Source of the DNA: Picochlorum sp. 'celeri'
Taxonomy: Eukaryota; Chlorophyta; Trebouxiophyceae
Reading direction: 5' to 3'
Length of the DNA: 64,000 bases
Assembly: GCA_010909725.1 (NCBI GenBank)
Contig: JAACMV010000019.1
Location: forward strand, 1-64,000
A program made the position numbers and the translations under genes. Below the pieces are notes generated by a model. It was not told where the DNA came from. It saw only the letters and a program-made list of their open reading frames with translations, and made no database searches. Every line of letters begins with the position of its first letter. Position 1 is the stretch's first letter. Below are positions 19,375 to 29,536 of this stretch, piece after piece.

Positions 19375-21408
19375 TTACTCTGTCGAAGAAGAACCAAAGA
19401 CCCGCTCTGCTGTGGTGACCTTTGCCAGGAAGACAACGATGGCAGAGGCATTATCATCGCTTCCTCGTGTCAGAGCCTCGGTTACAATCCTTTGGGCGCA
19501 CATTGCCGGCTGTTTCACAGTTTGTTGTACTATCTGTATGACATCCGCTCCAGTCAAGGTGTCCCAGACTCCATCAGTGGCAATGACTGCAAAGGAGTCA
19601 GACTGGGGGCATATCTGGGTGTCACTCATCTCTGGTTCAGCAATGACACCCTGCTGCTTCATATCTATGTCTCCAATGCTGCGAGTGACCGCGAGTCCAA
19701 CCGATCCAACTCTCCACTCTCCCTCATGTTGCTTGAGGGTGTGACCAGATGCCTGAATCCTTGCCCTCTCGTCCACCCTGTCTGCCACCTGGTCTGATGT
19801 GAGGGCATATGGTTTCCCATCGCGACAAAGAATGGCTCGGCTATCTCCAATATTGGCAATGGTAAGGTTATTATTGCAGAGAATCATACACAGTGCTGTG
19901 CTGCCCGGAAACCTCGCTTTTGGTGCAGATATGTTCTGCTTGTTGCACACAGTCTCAAATTCCTTCTCAGCCTCTCTCAGTGCTGCTACCAGAAGATGGG
20001 AAGGACTCTCGCTTTCGGTCCAAAACTTTTTTAGTAAGCTTTCTAAATTAGATGCCAGGTATGTGGATGCCTCTGGCCCTCTGTGGCCATCGAAGACGGC
20101 GGACACCAAGACATTCTGGGCACCAAATGGCTGCCGTAAGATGATGCTTCTGTCCTCCATACTGTCCTCTCCTCGTCGACCAGCGGTCGCAAAAACTCCT
20201 ATCGGAATGCCAGTGGTTGGAAGCCCCATCAAAGCCCACGGGGGTGGATCAGGAATGCTCCATGACCCTGATGTCTCTTGGCTTACAACTTTGGACTCTG
20301 CCCGAGCAAGGATGCGCTGAATCACTCTTTCCACACCTCGCACATCTTCCTCAGTCGATGGCGTGGCGAATGAAGCGGCCAAGAGACAAAATTGTCTCGC
20401 CATGCTTGCTGCAGAGGGCCTCTGCGCTGGGTCAACATGCCAACCAGATCTGAGAAGCGCACAGATCTCTGGGGGTGTCAGAGCAGGTATGGACGGCCGC
20501 AGTCCCTCTGCAGCCACGGCCACCGCCAGCTCATGGCGACCGTATCCCATTTCAAGAATCGTATGGGCTAGAGGATTATCTCTGGTGCAATCTGAGTATG
20601 GCACGGTCTTTGTCAGCATCTCGTTTATAGCAACACTTAACGCAAAGACATCAGAGGCAGGAGAGGCTGGTGCACTCTTCATCAAAATTTCCGGCGCCAT
20701 ATACTCCAATGTGCCGAGCATTTTGGCCTTATGAAAGCCCCCACTCGGACTTTTTCCTGATTTGTTGCCGTAAAAATCGGAATCGATCTCTTCCCTCGAA
20801 GCAGCCAATCCAAAATCTGCAATGCATGCTTTGATGGATTGATCGGGGCCGTCTGCCATCAAGATGTTTCCAGGTTTTACATCTCGGTGAACAATTCCAT
20901 GAGAGTGTAAATAGTCCAATCCTAAAGCTATTTGGGCGCCAATTTGGAGGATATCACTCAAAGAAGGTATCCATCCTCCCTGGTACAGTGCAGAACCTGC
21001 ACTGGTGGGGTAGTACTCCATCAGCAGCATGTAGTCAGGCGGGAGCATCCTGGCACCCACAAAACCCACAATGTTTTCATGGTCAAGTCCTGCAATCAGG
21101 CCTACTTCCCTCCGAAACCGAATCAGATCTTCAGATTCCCGAATGATCCCCCGCTTGATGGCAATCGACTTGCCAGACCACGCCCCTCTTGAAACAGAGG
21201 CCTGTGAACCTTCCGACACGACGCCATCGTACTCAATATCTTGCTTTCGTACAGCCAAAGGCACACGAAGTTCTCCATCAGGACCTTTTGTCTCATGGAC
21301 GCCTCCAATGTCCTCTGCCTTTTGAAAATCGCCACGACGAACCGCTTCTGCCATGGACTCGAGCCGTTCAATGACGGAGCTCAGCGCATTGCTCCGAGCC
21401 TCTCCCAT
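19375..21408 (-). CDS. protein kinase-PP2C two-domain protein
   Basis: 677 residues with a kinase and its opposite activity in one chain. The kinase (about 58-345) has the invariant lysine K85 (SIAIKRG), HRDVKPGNIL (174-183, catalytic D176), DFG (198-200) and APE (238-240), so it looks active. The PP2C domain (about 400-670) has EDSMEDR (414-420), VFDGHRG (438-444), GDSRAILCRDG, DGVWDTL and GSDDNASAIVV, which supply the metal-binding acids. Plants have a protein of the same architecture (Arabidopsis At2g40860 type). The two activities could set a bistable or self-resetting switch, but the substrate is unknown. There is no targeting peptide and no intron. Confidence 0.92.
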   Translation of the reverse strand: MGEARSNALSSVIERLESMAEAVRRGDFQKAEDIGGVHETKGPDGELRVPLAVRKQDIEYDGVVSEGSQASVSRGAWSGKSIAIKRGIIRESEDLIRFRREVGLIAGLDHENIVGFVGARMLPPDYMLLMEYYPTSAGSALYQGGWIPSLSDILQIGAQIALGLDYLHSHGIVHRDVKPGNILMADGPDQSIKACIADFGLAASREEIDSDFYGNKSGKSPSGGFHKAKMLGTLEYMAPEILMKSAPASPASDVFALSVAINEMLTKTVPYSDCTRDNPLAHTILEMGYGRHELAVAVAAEGLRPSIPALTPPEICALLRSGWHVDPAQRPSAASMARQFCLLAASFATPSTEEDVRGVERVIQRILARAESKVVSQETSGSWSIPDPPPWALMGLPTTGIPIGVFATAGRRGEDSMEDRSIILRQPFGAQNVLVSAVFDGHRGPEASTYLASNLESLLKKFWTESESPSHLLVAALREAEKEFETVCNKQNISAPKARFPGSTALCMILCNNNLTIANIGDSRAILCRDGKPYALTSDQVADRVDERARIQASGHTLKQHEGEWRVGSVGLAVTRSIGDIDMKQQGVIAEPEMSDTQICPQSDSFAVIATDGVWDTLTGADVIQIVQQTVKQPAMCAQRIVTEALTRGSDDNASAIVVFLAKVTTAERVFGSSSTE

Positions 21409-21623
21409 TTTAATACCTCATACTCTATTTAAAAAAATTGCTGAGCACTATCGCTGGGTCAGCCGACGTGGTATCAATGTGTGGGTGCCGAACCCACCAG
21501 TGGGCTGTGCAGATTGCCATGCAATGCAAGTTGATTGTTGATCATACACACAGGATGTATAGGGGTACGTTACAAGCAAATCGTCTACAGAATAAATTTG
21601 AAAAGTAGCCACTCGCACAATGC

Positions 21624-22215
21624 TTATTGCTGTCCTTCATCGCCAAGAACATCTGCAAACAGGTCATCTGGAGTTCCGAACATGTCGTTGAAGGGAGAAG
21701 GCTCTGGTGCCATGGTCTGGCTATACGTGCGTGGAGGGAACTTCCTATCACGACGGGTCTTGATTCTGCAGTCTTTTTCTTTTCTCTTCCTGGCATCCAC
21801 AGAGTTTTCAAAGTAGCGGCGACGGCGAACTTCCTGCACAAGTCCAGCAGACATGACCTCTCTTCTAAATCTCTTCATAGCACTATCCTGAGGTTCATCT
21901 GGACCAACCACAATCTGCAGATCACAAACAATATCACCGTAAGACAATGCTCCGAAGATTGAGCCGGAATAAGGGAGTTCCCAACCGGCAGCCTCGCAGT
22001 GTCCCACGAGGGTCCGCTCCCAGCATCCTCGGAAGCAGATGAGAGACTCATTCGCGGATCCACCTATATATTCGAAATGTATCACGTACGTCCACTTGGT
22101 AGCTCTGCTTTCCTTTCATGGACAACCTACGCTCAGTAGCGTTAGACACCACCGCCACTCTTCTAGCACCACCCAGGGGTGCGATAAAGCTACTCTTGGT
22201 CTGGATTAACTGCAT
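21624..22215 (-). CDS. RPS21: plastid ribosomal protein bS21
   Basis: Exon 1 (22215-22090) encodes a 42-residue transit peptide rich in Ser, Arg and Ala (starts MQLIQTKSSFIAPLGGARR). Exon 2 (21914-21624) encodes the bS21 core, IVVGPDEPQDSAMKRFRREV, GLVQEVRRRRYFE and a basic tail (DARKRKEKDCRIKTRRDRK). An acidic C-terminal extension (about 30 residues) is not typical of bacterial bS21. The intron (GTACGT...CTGCAG, 175 bp) is in phase 0 and falls almost exactly at the transit/mature border. bS21 belongs to the platform of the 30S subunit near the anti-Shine-Dalgarno end of 16S rRNA. The gene is nuclear, consistent with transfer from the plastid. Confidence 0.9.
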
Positions 22216-22853
22216 TTTCCTACTGTAAAGTCAATAATCTGGATGGAGCCGAGAGCATGGTGAACTTTATCTGTGGTGCTTTGGATGCCGTGGTAGAGGC
22301 TTGGTTCTGTGGCGCTGACTTTTGTTCCCATGGCAAAGGCTCTGCGATGGGGGCCAATCGAGGCTCTTGCAAGAGGATGCGTGACCTATTGCTCGACCAC
22401 CTGTTCTCCTCAGACTGCTCAGGTCGCACTTCTAATTCGGGCAAACCATTGAAACCGCCGACCTCGGTAGGATATTCGACTCAGCACTTTCGTCAGTCGC
22501 TCACTGTTTTGTACACTCACAATTTCACTCGTTCACTCGTGAATGCAAAATTTTCTGTGTAGTGGCGAATACAGGGGCGATTGGACGCGAACCTACCTAT
22601 TCTAATACCAGTCTTATTTCATATTTGTTTTGGTTGGGGATTGATTTATCGAGAATTGCAGTACAATACCACCTGAAGGAAACAAAGGGGGCGGTTTCTG
22701 GCAGGCGAGCGGCTTTACTTTCACACAACCCAGGATTCAAATTCATTTATTCTGGTGGATCATTTTTGATTGGATGAGTATATTCCTTCACTAGGAACGC
22801 TATTTTTCTGAGAGACCTCGACGAGCTGTAAGGTCAACATTGACAAGGTCTGC
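22216..22853. other. intergenic region with possible unassigned exon
   Basis: About 640 bp between bS21 and the DnaJ-type gene. A minus-strand open stretch (about 22495-22220) reads EYPTEVGGFNGLPELEVRPE at its start and stays Pro/Glu/Ser-rich to a stop. It has no good ATG and could be an exon of an unmodelled gene or chance. No RNA gene is seen. Confidence 0.35.
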
Positions 22854-23600
22854 ATGGCTTGTGTGTATGGATCTGTGTTACCCGGTGCTGGGGCTAGCCG
22901 GAAAGGGGTTTTAGTTGTATATGGAAAGCGACGGAGGCCTTCTGTGAGTCCAGTGAGAGCCGTGTCTTACCCAGAAGAGCTGCCTGTAGTGGAGAGCGAG
23001 ACACTCGACTCGGTTGAAGGAGCGCCCATGGCATCGCTATCCAGAGCAATGTATCAATCTGGGGCAGTAATAGGATCGCAGTCTATGCGAGTGTCGCGTG
23101 GATCCATGGGTCTAGGAAGTTCTGCTGCCCCAGGTGGAGGAGGCACCCGCCCATTGGCTCCGGCAATATCCTCTGCTGTGGTCATCAGCATCACAGTTGG
23201 GACGGCCGTGATCGCCGCTATTAGAAGTAAAATAAAATCTGTCCGAGAATGTACCGTGTGCCAAGGATACGGGGTTCAAAGATGCCGGCTTTGTTCAGGC
23301 AAAGGTACTATAGATTGGGAGGGCAAGATGGCTCACAGAGAGCCTTGTCCCATGTGCCTGGGCAGGCGACTGCATAAATGTACGGCATGCGGCGGAGGAA
23401 TACTCCTATCGAGATCTTTATTCAATCACAAGGCTAATAAAGGTGAGGCGGCATTGATGGAAACCCTTCAGACATTGGCAACTCCAGGCAATGCAGGAGG
23501 CCGAATTGGTTTACGAAATCTGTTGTTTGGCAAGAGGCCTGATGAAGATGAGCGCCTCCTGGCATCTGACGAGTATGCAAGCGAAGTTATCACTGATTGA
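22854..23600 (+). CDS. plastid DnaJ-type zinc-finger protein
   Basis: 248 residues without a J domain. A basic N-terminal region with VRAVSYPEE near residues 33-41 looks like a plastid transit peptide. A hydrophobic segment (about 103-122, AISSAVVISITVGTAVIAAI) follows, then four CxxC-type motifs: CTVCQGYG, CRLCSGKG, CPMCLGRR and CTACGGG. These form a DnaJ-like cysteine-rich domain as in plastid BSD2/ORANGE-type holdases. Such proteins help fold or assemble Rubisco, photosystem or carotenoid enzymes, and the client here is unknown. The membrane segment before the zinc fingers favours an envelope or thylakoid anchor. Confidence 0.75.
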   Translation: MACVYGSVLPGAGASRKGVLVVYGKRRRPSVSPVRAVSYPEELPVVESETLDSVEGAPMASLSRAMYQSGAVIGSQSMRVSRGSMGLGSSAAPGGGGTRPLAPAISSAVVISITVGTAVIAAIRSKIKSVRECTVCQGYGVQRCRLCSGKGTIDWEGKMAHREPCPMCLGRRLHKCTACGGGILLSRSLFNHKANKGEAALMETLQTLATPGNAGGRIGLRNLLFGKRPDEDERLLASDEYASEVITD

Positions 23601-23755
23601 CATGTACATTTTATTATTTTCATTGGATTTTTATTCTTTCCATGTAATGTATCAGACAATACTATTGACAAGCTGAATGCAACGTAAGTACATGTATTCG
23701 TGGAGGTCTTTTTCTTTTATTCGATAACAATTCATAGTACTAGATGTCGTAATCA

Positions 23756-24436
23756 ATGTCCATCGGCAAGGATGAAGTTATCTCGAAGGACCTCCCTCGA
23801 GTGAAGTTTGGAGCGACGCGAGTTGGAAAGCCTCGGTTGACCGATCCATCGCTGATATCCCAATTACAAGAGTTGGGAGCTTTGCAGCATCACTTGGAAG
23901 AGATAGGTGTTGTGCCCATTCTGGATGATGGTCTAGTGGGGGGAAATTGTTCGCTCAAATCTCAAACAGGTGTTTTTGTTTCACCTTCTGGGAAAGAACC
24001 TCTCATGGAGCTCCAGGGCAGAGATTTCGTAGAGATTGAAAATTTTGATCGCACAGGGTGGTGTTGTGAATTCAGATCATTTTGCGAGACTCGAAAACCC
24101 ACCTCAGATTTGCCTCTCCATGTGGCAGCCCTCCTTGGCCAAGGGAGCGAGTCCACCTCCTGTTGGCCAAGGCTCCCCAATGTTGTTGTTCACGGGCACG
24201 CTTTGGCAGATGGAGCGGGTCTTGATGCAGCGAAGCGGAGTGGGTTTCCGATATCCGATCGAGAGACGTTGTTTTCGACTCCCGATGATCTTGTGGAGTT
24301 GGAAAACTTGTTTGAGCACCACCCATATCCTGCAAATCAGTGCTACATTAGGCGTGGACACGGATTCTTAGTGCTGGCGGATAGCGTGAAAGACGCATCA
24401 GATTTTATCTCAAATAAGGTGGAACCTCTTCTGTAG
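23756..24436 (+). CDS. class II aldolase/adducin-like domain protein
   Basis: 226 residues. GLVGGNCSLKSQTGVFVSPSG (about 59-79) matches the start of the class II aldolase/adducin fold, and NVVVHGHALADGAG (about 143-156) occupies the place of its metal-binding His-x-His. RRGHGFLVLADSVKDASDFI near the end matches the usual GHG-hV-h-G strand and helix. The residues between are divergent, so the reaction (aldolase, epimerase or dehydratase) cannot be named. It has no targeting peptide. Its stop lies 113 bp before the acyltransferase start on the same strand. Confidence 0.6.
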   Translation: MSIGKDEVISKDLPRVKFGATRVGKPRLTDPSLISQLQELGALQHHLEEIGVVPILDDGLVGGNCSLKSQTGVFVSPSGKEPLMELQGRDFVEIENFDRTGWCCEFRSFCETRKPTSDLPLHVAALLGQGSESTSCWPRLPNVVVHGHALADGAGLDAAKRSGFPISDRETLFSTPDDLVELENLFEHHPYPANQCYIRRGHGFLVLADSVKDASDFISNKVEPLL

Positions 24437-24549
24437 ACTCTCGGGAAGAAAAACGGACGAAAGGCCTGGAGCGACTGGTCACAAGTGTTGGGGCATTGAC
24501 CGAGGGGACAGTCTCTTGTGGATGACTGTTCAATTTAATCTGAAAAATC

Positions 24550-26357
24550 ATGGCACAGGTGATCCATCCCTGTGATAATGGTAGAAGCGTCATGAATAAA
24601 GAGGAAGAAGCATATTCCGTCAGTTTGGAGAAGATTAATGTCCTGAGGGTCTTCGGAAGTTTGTGTGTTGTCCTGTTCCATAGTCTCCTCTATTGGGCCG
24701 TCTTGTTTCCTTTGGAAGACGCCATCGAGGTAATTTTATGATTAAAGTTTGATATGTAATAGCTTGATCAAGATACCTTTGTCTTTGCACAGGAAATGAA
24801 CCGTCACAGCATCCTCAAATTGATTGCTCATGGAAATTTCGCTGTCGACCTGTTTATAACCATATCTGGGTTCTTAGCAGCGTGGCACGTACAGCCTTTA
24901 TTCAAATCACCATCGAATTCTTCCCGGTTTTCAGTAATATCGTATCTATGGTGAGTTTGTTTGATTTATACTCGAGATCTTGTGTGCCAACTCAACGTTT
25001 ACTTGTCTCGCAGGGGTCGGTGCAAAAGATTGCTGGTACCATACTTTGCTACCCTTGTGGCGATCCATTTCATGCTCCCAGAACAACAGGTCTGAAATGA
25101 TGTCTTAACACGTACATCGATTTCATGTCATGACACCTTCACATCCGATGCAGGAAATTCCAGAGAGAATGAAAGCATCATATGATGTCATGTTTTCACA
25201 CTGTCAGCAAACCATGCCTTTGTCCTTTGTCCTGCTGAATAATTTTGTGGGCTTTGGGGGCTGTGGAGTCGTACGTTTTTATTTATATCGGGTGTTATCG
25301 ACGTATCTACCAACGTTCTATGTACTGCAGCATCTATGGAGTGTCGCTGTGCAAATGCACCTGTTTGTGATCTTTGGTGTGCTGGTCAAACTGTTTGCCC
25401 CAAGGTGCGTATGTACTTGCACCGCATATGTTCCACAAGCATTGCTGATCAGTATGTTTGACACGCAGCTCTTCTAGAATGATTGCTGCTTCTTCTTGCG
25501 TATTTCTTCTGGGTGCCGCGATAAGGGTTTGTTTGTCATTCTTCATCGGGACGGCTGTGCCCTTGCCTGCATTTGACCATCCAAATCTTTCATCACGTCT
25601 GAAAGATAGAGCATTTTACTTTTATCACACCCTGTACTTTTCTACTCCATCTCGTTTGTGCAACTTTTTTGCAGGAGTACTGCTCGCCTCCTTTTTGCAG
25701 TCTTCCACGTATCGGGAGATGACAGCATCCAGGAAAGTGAGACAAACCGTGCACGTGTTGGTGACAGCAATTCTTGCAGCAGCGCTCGCCGCATATAGGG
25801 ATTTGATTGTTTCAATTAAATATGACGGGATGGAGATGAGTGAATGGAAGCTTTCGAACGCCTGGGCAGCATGGGTGCTGCATGGCTCTCCTATGCTTTC
25901 AGTTGTTTTTGCACTTGTCACCTTTCTCACTGTCACTGCGGACAGGCGGGTAAAGGAAGTCTCCTGGCGTTCCAACATAGCGTTGTGGGTGCAGTATTTG
26001 AGCAAGGTCCGTCACATGAAGTGTTGCATGTATTTCATCTGTACCAACTTCTTCTTGTGGATGCAGTGTTCGTATGGTGTTTACCTCATCCATCCAGTTA
26101 TCTTTTACTGGAATCAGTATGTGATGCACAAGCAGATCACGTCACTATGTGTTAAAAATCCTTTTGGGTGCCTGTTTGCGTTGTTTACAGCAGGCTATGT
26201 GGGCTCAGTCATAGCCGTGGGGCTCATCTCGTTCTTTTGGGGCTTGCTGCTGTCAAGGCGCCACCGGTGGCCACCCAACAACCCACTTGGCACTTGGCGC
26301 AAAAGCCGCAGCAATATCATCCCAAACGTCTTTGAAAAATCCAATAAAATCAAATAA
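24550..26357 (+). CDS. multi-pass membrane acyltransferase (acyltransferase 3 family)
   Basis: Seven exons are needed: 24550-24729, 24793-24950, 25014-25089, 25154-25270, 25331-25404, 25469-26006 and 26067-26357. All introns are 60-64 bp and GT-AG, and all phases match, giving 477 residues. The protein has about ten membrane segments. Family marks are RVFGSLCVVLFHSLLYW (R and H in the first helix), NFAVDLFITISGFLAAW (the VDLFFVISGF-type motif) and CSYGVYLIHPVIFYW near the end. These enzymes move acyl groups from CoA to sugars, lipids or proteins across membranes (OafA, NRF-6 relatives). The last 60-bp intron is in frame and free of stops, so a retained form would also be translated. Its intron density is far above that of its neighbours. 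Confidence 0.85.
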
Positions 26358-26493
26358 TAAGATTTTCAGAGGAACGCATTGGATACATATCCGAGATCTG
26401 TTGGTCTGTCCTGCTTAGATCCACAGGAACAATCTCAACGGCAACTTGACGTTGTCACGTGACGATATGAACTAGCGCATGTAATCGCACGCA

Positions 26494-27642
26494 ATGCTGT
26501 ACAAATTATATTACGAAATCGCCATCATTTGGCTGTTCCTCGGCTTGTGCACGGCAGGTGCAGAGCTCCTGGCAGGAGGTACAAACAGAGAGCTTGACCA
26601 AATGACAATGGCGTATTACAATGCCAGGCCACCACGTTTAAAGCCTCATGGCGAGATAGAAGATGCTATTAAACAGATGAAACTAGCTCAAGGAAGTCCG
26701 GCTGTCGCCGATCAGTTTCCTTTTGCTGCGTCGTTATACATAAATGGTGTTCATGCATGTGGGGCTGTTTTGGTGGACTTCAAAGTTGTGTTGACAGCCG
26801 CACATTGTGTGACTAATTTCCAGGACAACACCCTGAGAAGGCCAAGGACCATGGCCGTGTATGTAGGCAACACGGAGCGAGGAGAGGGGAGTGAGTATTT
26901 GGTTGACCAGGTTGTGGTGCCAGAGATTTTCAATCTTGAACAAAACGGATTTCTCGGAGATATTGCTCTGTTGGAGTTATCAAAAAGTGTGAACAAGACG
27001 GAAGCAATCATTTCCAAAGAGCCCATCGACGAGAGCATTCTGACCGCAGTGGGATGGGGTTACACATCAGAGAATGGGGTCTTGTCAACTTGGTTGCAGC
27101 ATACCCTGCTGACAAAGCTATCAGATGAGGTATGCGACCAGTTTCACACGACAAAAAATCTAGGTCAGCGGCCTGTGGATCATTTCTGCGCTGGTGATAT
27201 GTCAACAGGAGCAGACACGTGTCGTGGGGATTCAGGTGGTCCACTGCTGGAAGGAGACAGCCATCTCGTTGGCCTGACGAGCTACGGGTCATTTGATTCC
27301 AAATGTGGCCGGGTGAATTCAACTGGAGTATATACGAGTGTTGAATACTGGTATCCATGGATAAATGACACAATGGTTTTGTACAATATGGAAGGGGAAT
27401 CCAAGCCTTCGAGACTGATCCAACCAGATTTCAAAACATGTTGGGACATGAATGGAGCAGAAAATCTGTTATCTAGGGCGATCACAGATTCAGTCGGAGC
27501 ATGCGCGTCCTATTGCCGCGACGAGTCAAGCTGCCGAAGTTGGCAGTGGGAATTTGGTACGGGGCGATGCTCAATGTCATCAAGCGGATTTGTGAGCAAA
27601 CTTGTTTCTGACCACTGCCACACTGGCGAGGTCGTCGATTAA
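26494..27642 (+). CDS. secreted trypsin-like serine protease with C-terminal PAN-like domain
   Basis: 382 residues with an N-terminal signal peptide or anchor (about 1-22). The S1 triad is complete: H104 in TAAHC, D156 in LGDIALLEL and S247 in CRGDSGGPL. D241, six residues before the serine, predicts cleavage after Lys or Arg. The mature start lacks the standard IVGG. The equivalent region reads KLAQGSPAVADQFPFAASL, so zymogen activation must differ or be absent. The last about 80 residues hold paired cysteines (KTCWDMNGAENL, ACASYCRDESSC, CSMSSSGFV) like an Apple/PAN adhesion domain. It is probably a vacuolar or extracellular protease. No inhibitor or partner gene is adjacent. Confidence 0.88.
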   Translation: MLYKLYYEIAIIWLFLGLCTAGAELLAGGTNRELDQMTMAYYNARPPRLKPHGEIEDAIKQMKLAQGSPAVADQFPFAASLYINGVHACGAVLVDFKVVLTAAHCVTNFQDNTLRRPRTMAVYVGNTERGEGSEYLVDQVVVPEIFNLEQNGFLGDIALLELSKSVNKTEAIISKEPIDESILTAVGWGYTSENGVLSTWLQHTLLTKLSDEVCDQFHTTKNLGQRPVDHFCAGDMSTGADTCRGDSGGPLLEGDSHLVGLTSYGSFDSKCGRVNSTGVYTSVEYWYPWINDTMVLYNMEGESKPSRLIQPDFKTCWDMNGAENLLSRAITDSVGACASYCRDESSCRSWQWEFGTGRCSMSSSGFVSKLVSDHCHTGEVVD

Positions 27643-27788
27643 TGTTTCTAGTTTTTTAAAAGTGTTTTTTAAAAGTTACACATAAGAATCTCAATGGAAT
27701 AAATTGGCGTTAGGCCAAGCCTGTCCACACAAAAACCTATAAATTTCCAGTCAGCACACAGGTCTGAGACTTGGAAAGAGGAGAGAAT

Positions 27789-29174
27789 TTAGTAGGTGTA
27801 ACCCTTCTCGAACATACCCTTGGCGGCCTCTGCGGACTCTCCATCGGCGGTGTACTTTCCGAGCTGAGCAGCAGAGTTGGCCTGGGCACGCTTGATGAGA
27901 GCCTCCTGGGCAGCAGCTGCGTTGGCATCCTCTCCCTTCCAGGTCTTGAGAACAGAGTTCTGGAGAGCACGGGCATAGGAGAAGGACACGTGCCATGGGT
28001 TTGGTGACTGGTTCATGGCGTTGAGGTTCATGGTAGCCTCGAGCTCAGACTGTCCTCCAGACAAGAACATGATTCCTGGAACAGCTGGTGGCACACGGCG
28101 GTTGAGCATCTTGAGAGTGTACTCAGCAACCTCCTCAGCTCCAGCCCTGCGGCTGCACTCAGCTCCTGGGGTAACCATAGATGGCTTGAGGAGAATACCC
28201 TCGAACATGACTCCGTTGTCGGCCATGTACTTGAAGGTCTCAGCCCAGGTCATCTCAGCAACCTCGAGGGTGCGGTCAATGTCGTGGTCTCCATCGAGGA
28301 GAATCTCTGGCTCAACAATTGGCACAAGTCCAGCGTTCTGGGCAATGGCAGCATAGCGAGCAAGTCCATAAGCGCAGTCACGCACAGCGATGGTGGATGG
28401 TCCAGCTGGGATGGAAACAACAGATCTCCACTTGGCGAAACGAGCTCCAGCCTTGTAGTAGTCAGCGCATCTCTGGGCGAGTCCATCGAGTCCAGAGCAC
28501 CAAGACTCTCCGTTGGAGTTGGCAAGTGGGTGAAGACCCTTGTCAACCTTGATTCCTGGGACAATTCCCTGCTCATTCAAGCAGTCCACCATGGTCTTTC
28601 CTGGGGTACGGGTCTCCTGGTAGAGGGTCTCCTCGAAGAGGATAGCTCCAGAGATGTACTCTCCGAGTCCTGGGGTGGTCACAAGGAGCTCACGGTATCT
28701 CTGACGGTTCAACTCGGTGTTCTCCAGGCCAATAGATTCCAAACGCTTTCCGCAGGTGGCGTTGGACTCGTCCATGGCGAGAATACCCTTGCCGGCGGAG
28801 GCAATCTTGTTCTGCAACGCACATTGTCATCATTTGTTGGTCAAAATAATCGCATATAACCGATACATTCCAGTTTTTTGGATTGATCATGCATGGAGCG
28901 GTGCAGCATTCGTTTGTGGACCTTATCCTCGGTCATCTGGATAAGACGCCCACAAACGAGGTTCCTACCACGGCATCGGCATCACCGGTGCAGTCCCCAC
29001 AACAATGACCAAAGTAAACAATATGCAAAATGTACGTACAGCAGTCTGAACAAGCTCCTCATCGTATGCTCCAGCGCGCACGACGACAGCGGAGTTGCGC
29101 TGAGCCTTAGATGGGCGGACAGCGGTGAAGTTGGCAGTGGCAGCCTTAGAGAACATGGTCATTTGCTGGGCCAT
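27789..29174 (-). CDS. FBA1: class I fructose-bisphosphate aldolase, plastid
   Basis: Exon 1 (29174-29040) encodes MAQQMTMFSKAATANFTAVR and continues to SAVVVRAGAYDEELVQTA. Exon 2 (28811-27789) starts NKIASAGKGILAMDESNATC. The total is 385 residues. The Schiff-base and phosphate-binding segments are typical (AGARFAKWRSV, GLVPIVEPEILLDGDHD, LLKPSMVTPG, FLSGGQSELEAT), and the chain ends in KGYTY, whose last tyrosine is characteristic of class I enzymes. The enzyme interconverts fructose-1,6-bisphosphate with two triose phosphates in the Calvin cycle and glycolysis. The transit peptide has no signal peptide before it. The intron is 228 bp (GTACGT...TTGCAG) and contains a hairpin listed separately. 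Confidence 0.97.
28911..28958 (-). other. hairpin in the aldolase intron
   Basis: A 9-bp outer stem (28911-28919 with 28950-28958) and a 6-bp inner stem (28923-28928 with 28939-28944) close a 10-nt loop. It lies inside the spliced-out intron of the aldolase gene. I see no clear snoRNA C/D or H/ACA boxes, so its function is open. Confidence 0.4.
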
Positions 29175-29536
29175 TTTTGTTATCTTGAAGAACGTATACA
29201 AATTGATGAGTCTGTGCAATTTTACTGATTTATCAGAGGGCCATCATGGCTGGCATCGACGCCTTTGTCCTCGCATCCAGGGCATGCTGTCGAAAATTCT
29301 ACGACTGCCTCCTATCAAAGGGACCCTTTGAAGGGATGAAAATGCCTCATTCCCAGAGGTGGTGGATGCAAACCAGTCTGCATTGGAGGCCTCTACTACC
29401 ATGGAGAGAGCATGACTCCTGGCGGCAGAAGCTTCTTGAGAAGAAAGAGAGGCCTCGCTCAGTCGAAAATGGTGATACTTCTTTATATTACACGTGCATG
29501 GTCAAAATGCAATGACAGAAGCAAAACAAGATGAAT
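29175..29536. other. intergenic region upstream of aldolase
   Basis: About 360 bp between the aldolase start and the phytoene synthase stop, both on the minus strand. GTATAC on the minus strand about 25 bp before the aldolase ATG may serve as TATA element. An open plus-strand frame here has no family resemblance and is probably chance. Confidence 0.45.

Noticed and set aside
29246..29515. 89-residue plus-strand frame between aldolase and phytoene synthase
   Set aside because: No conserved features. It overlaps the likely aldolase promoter.
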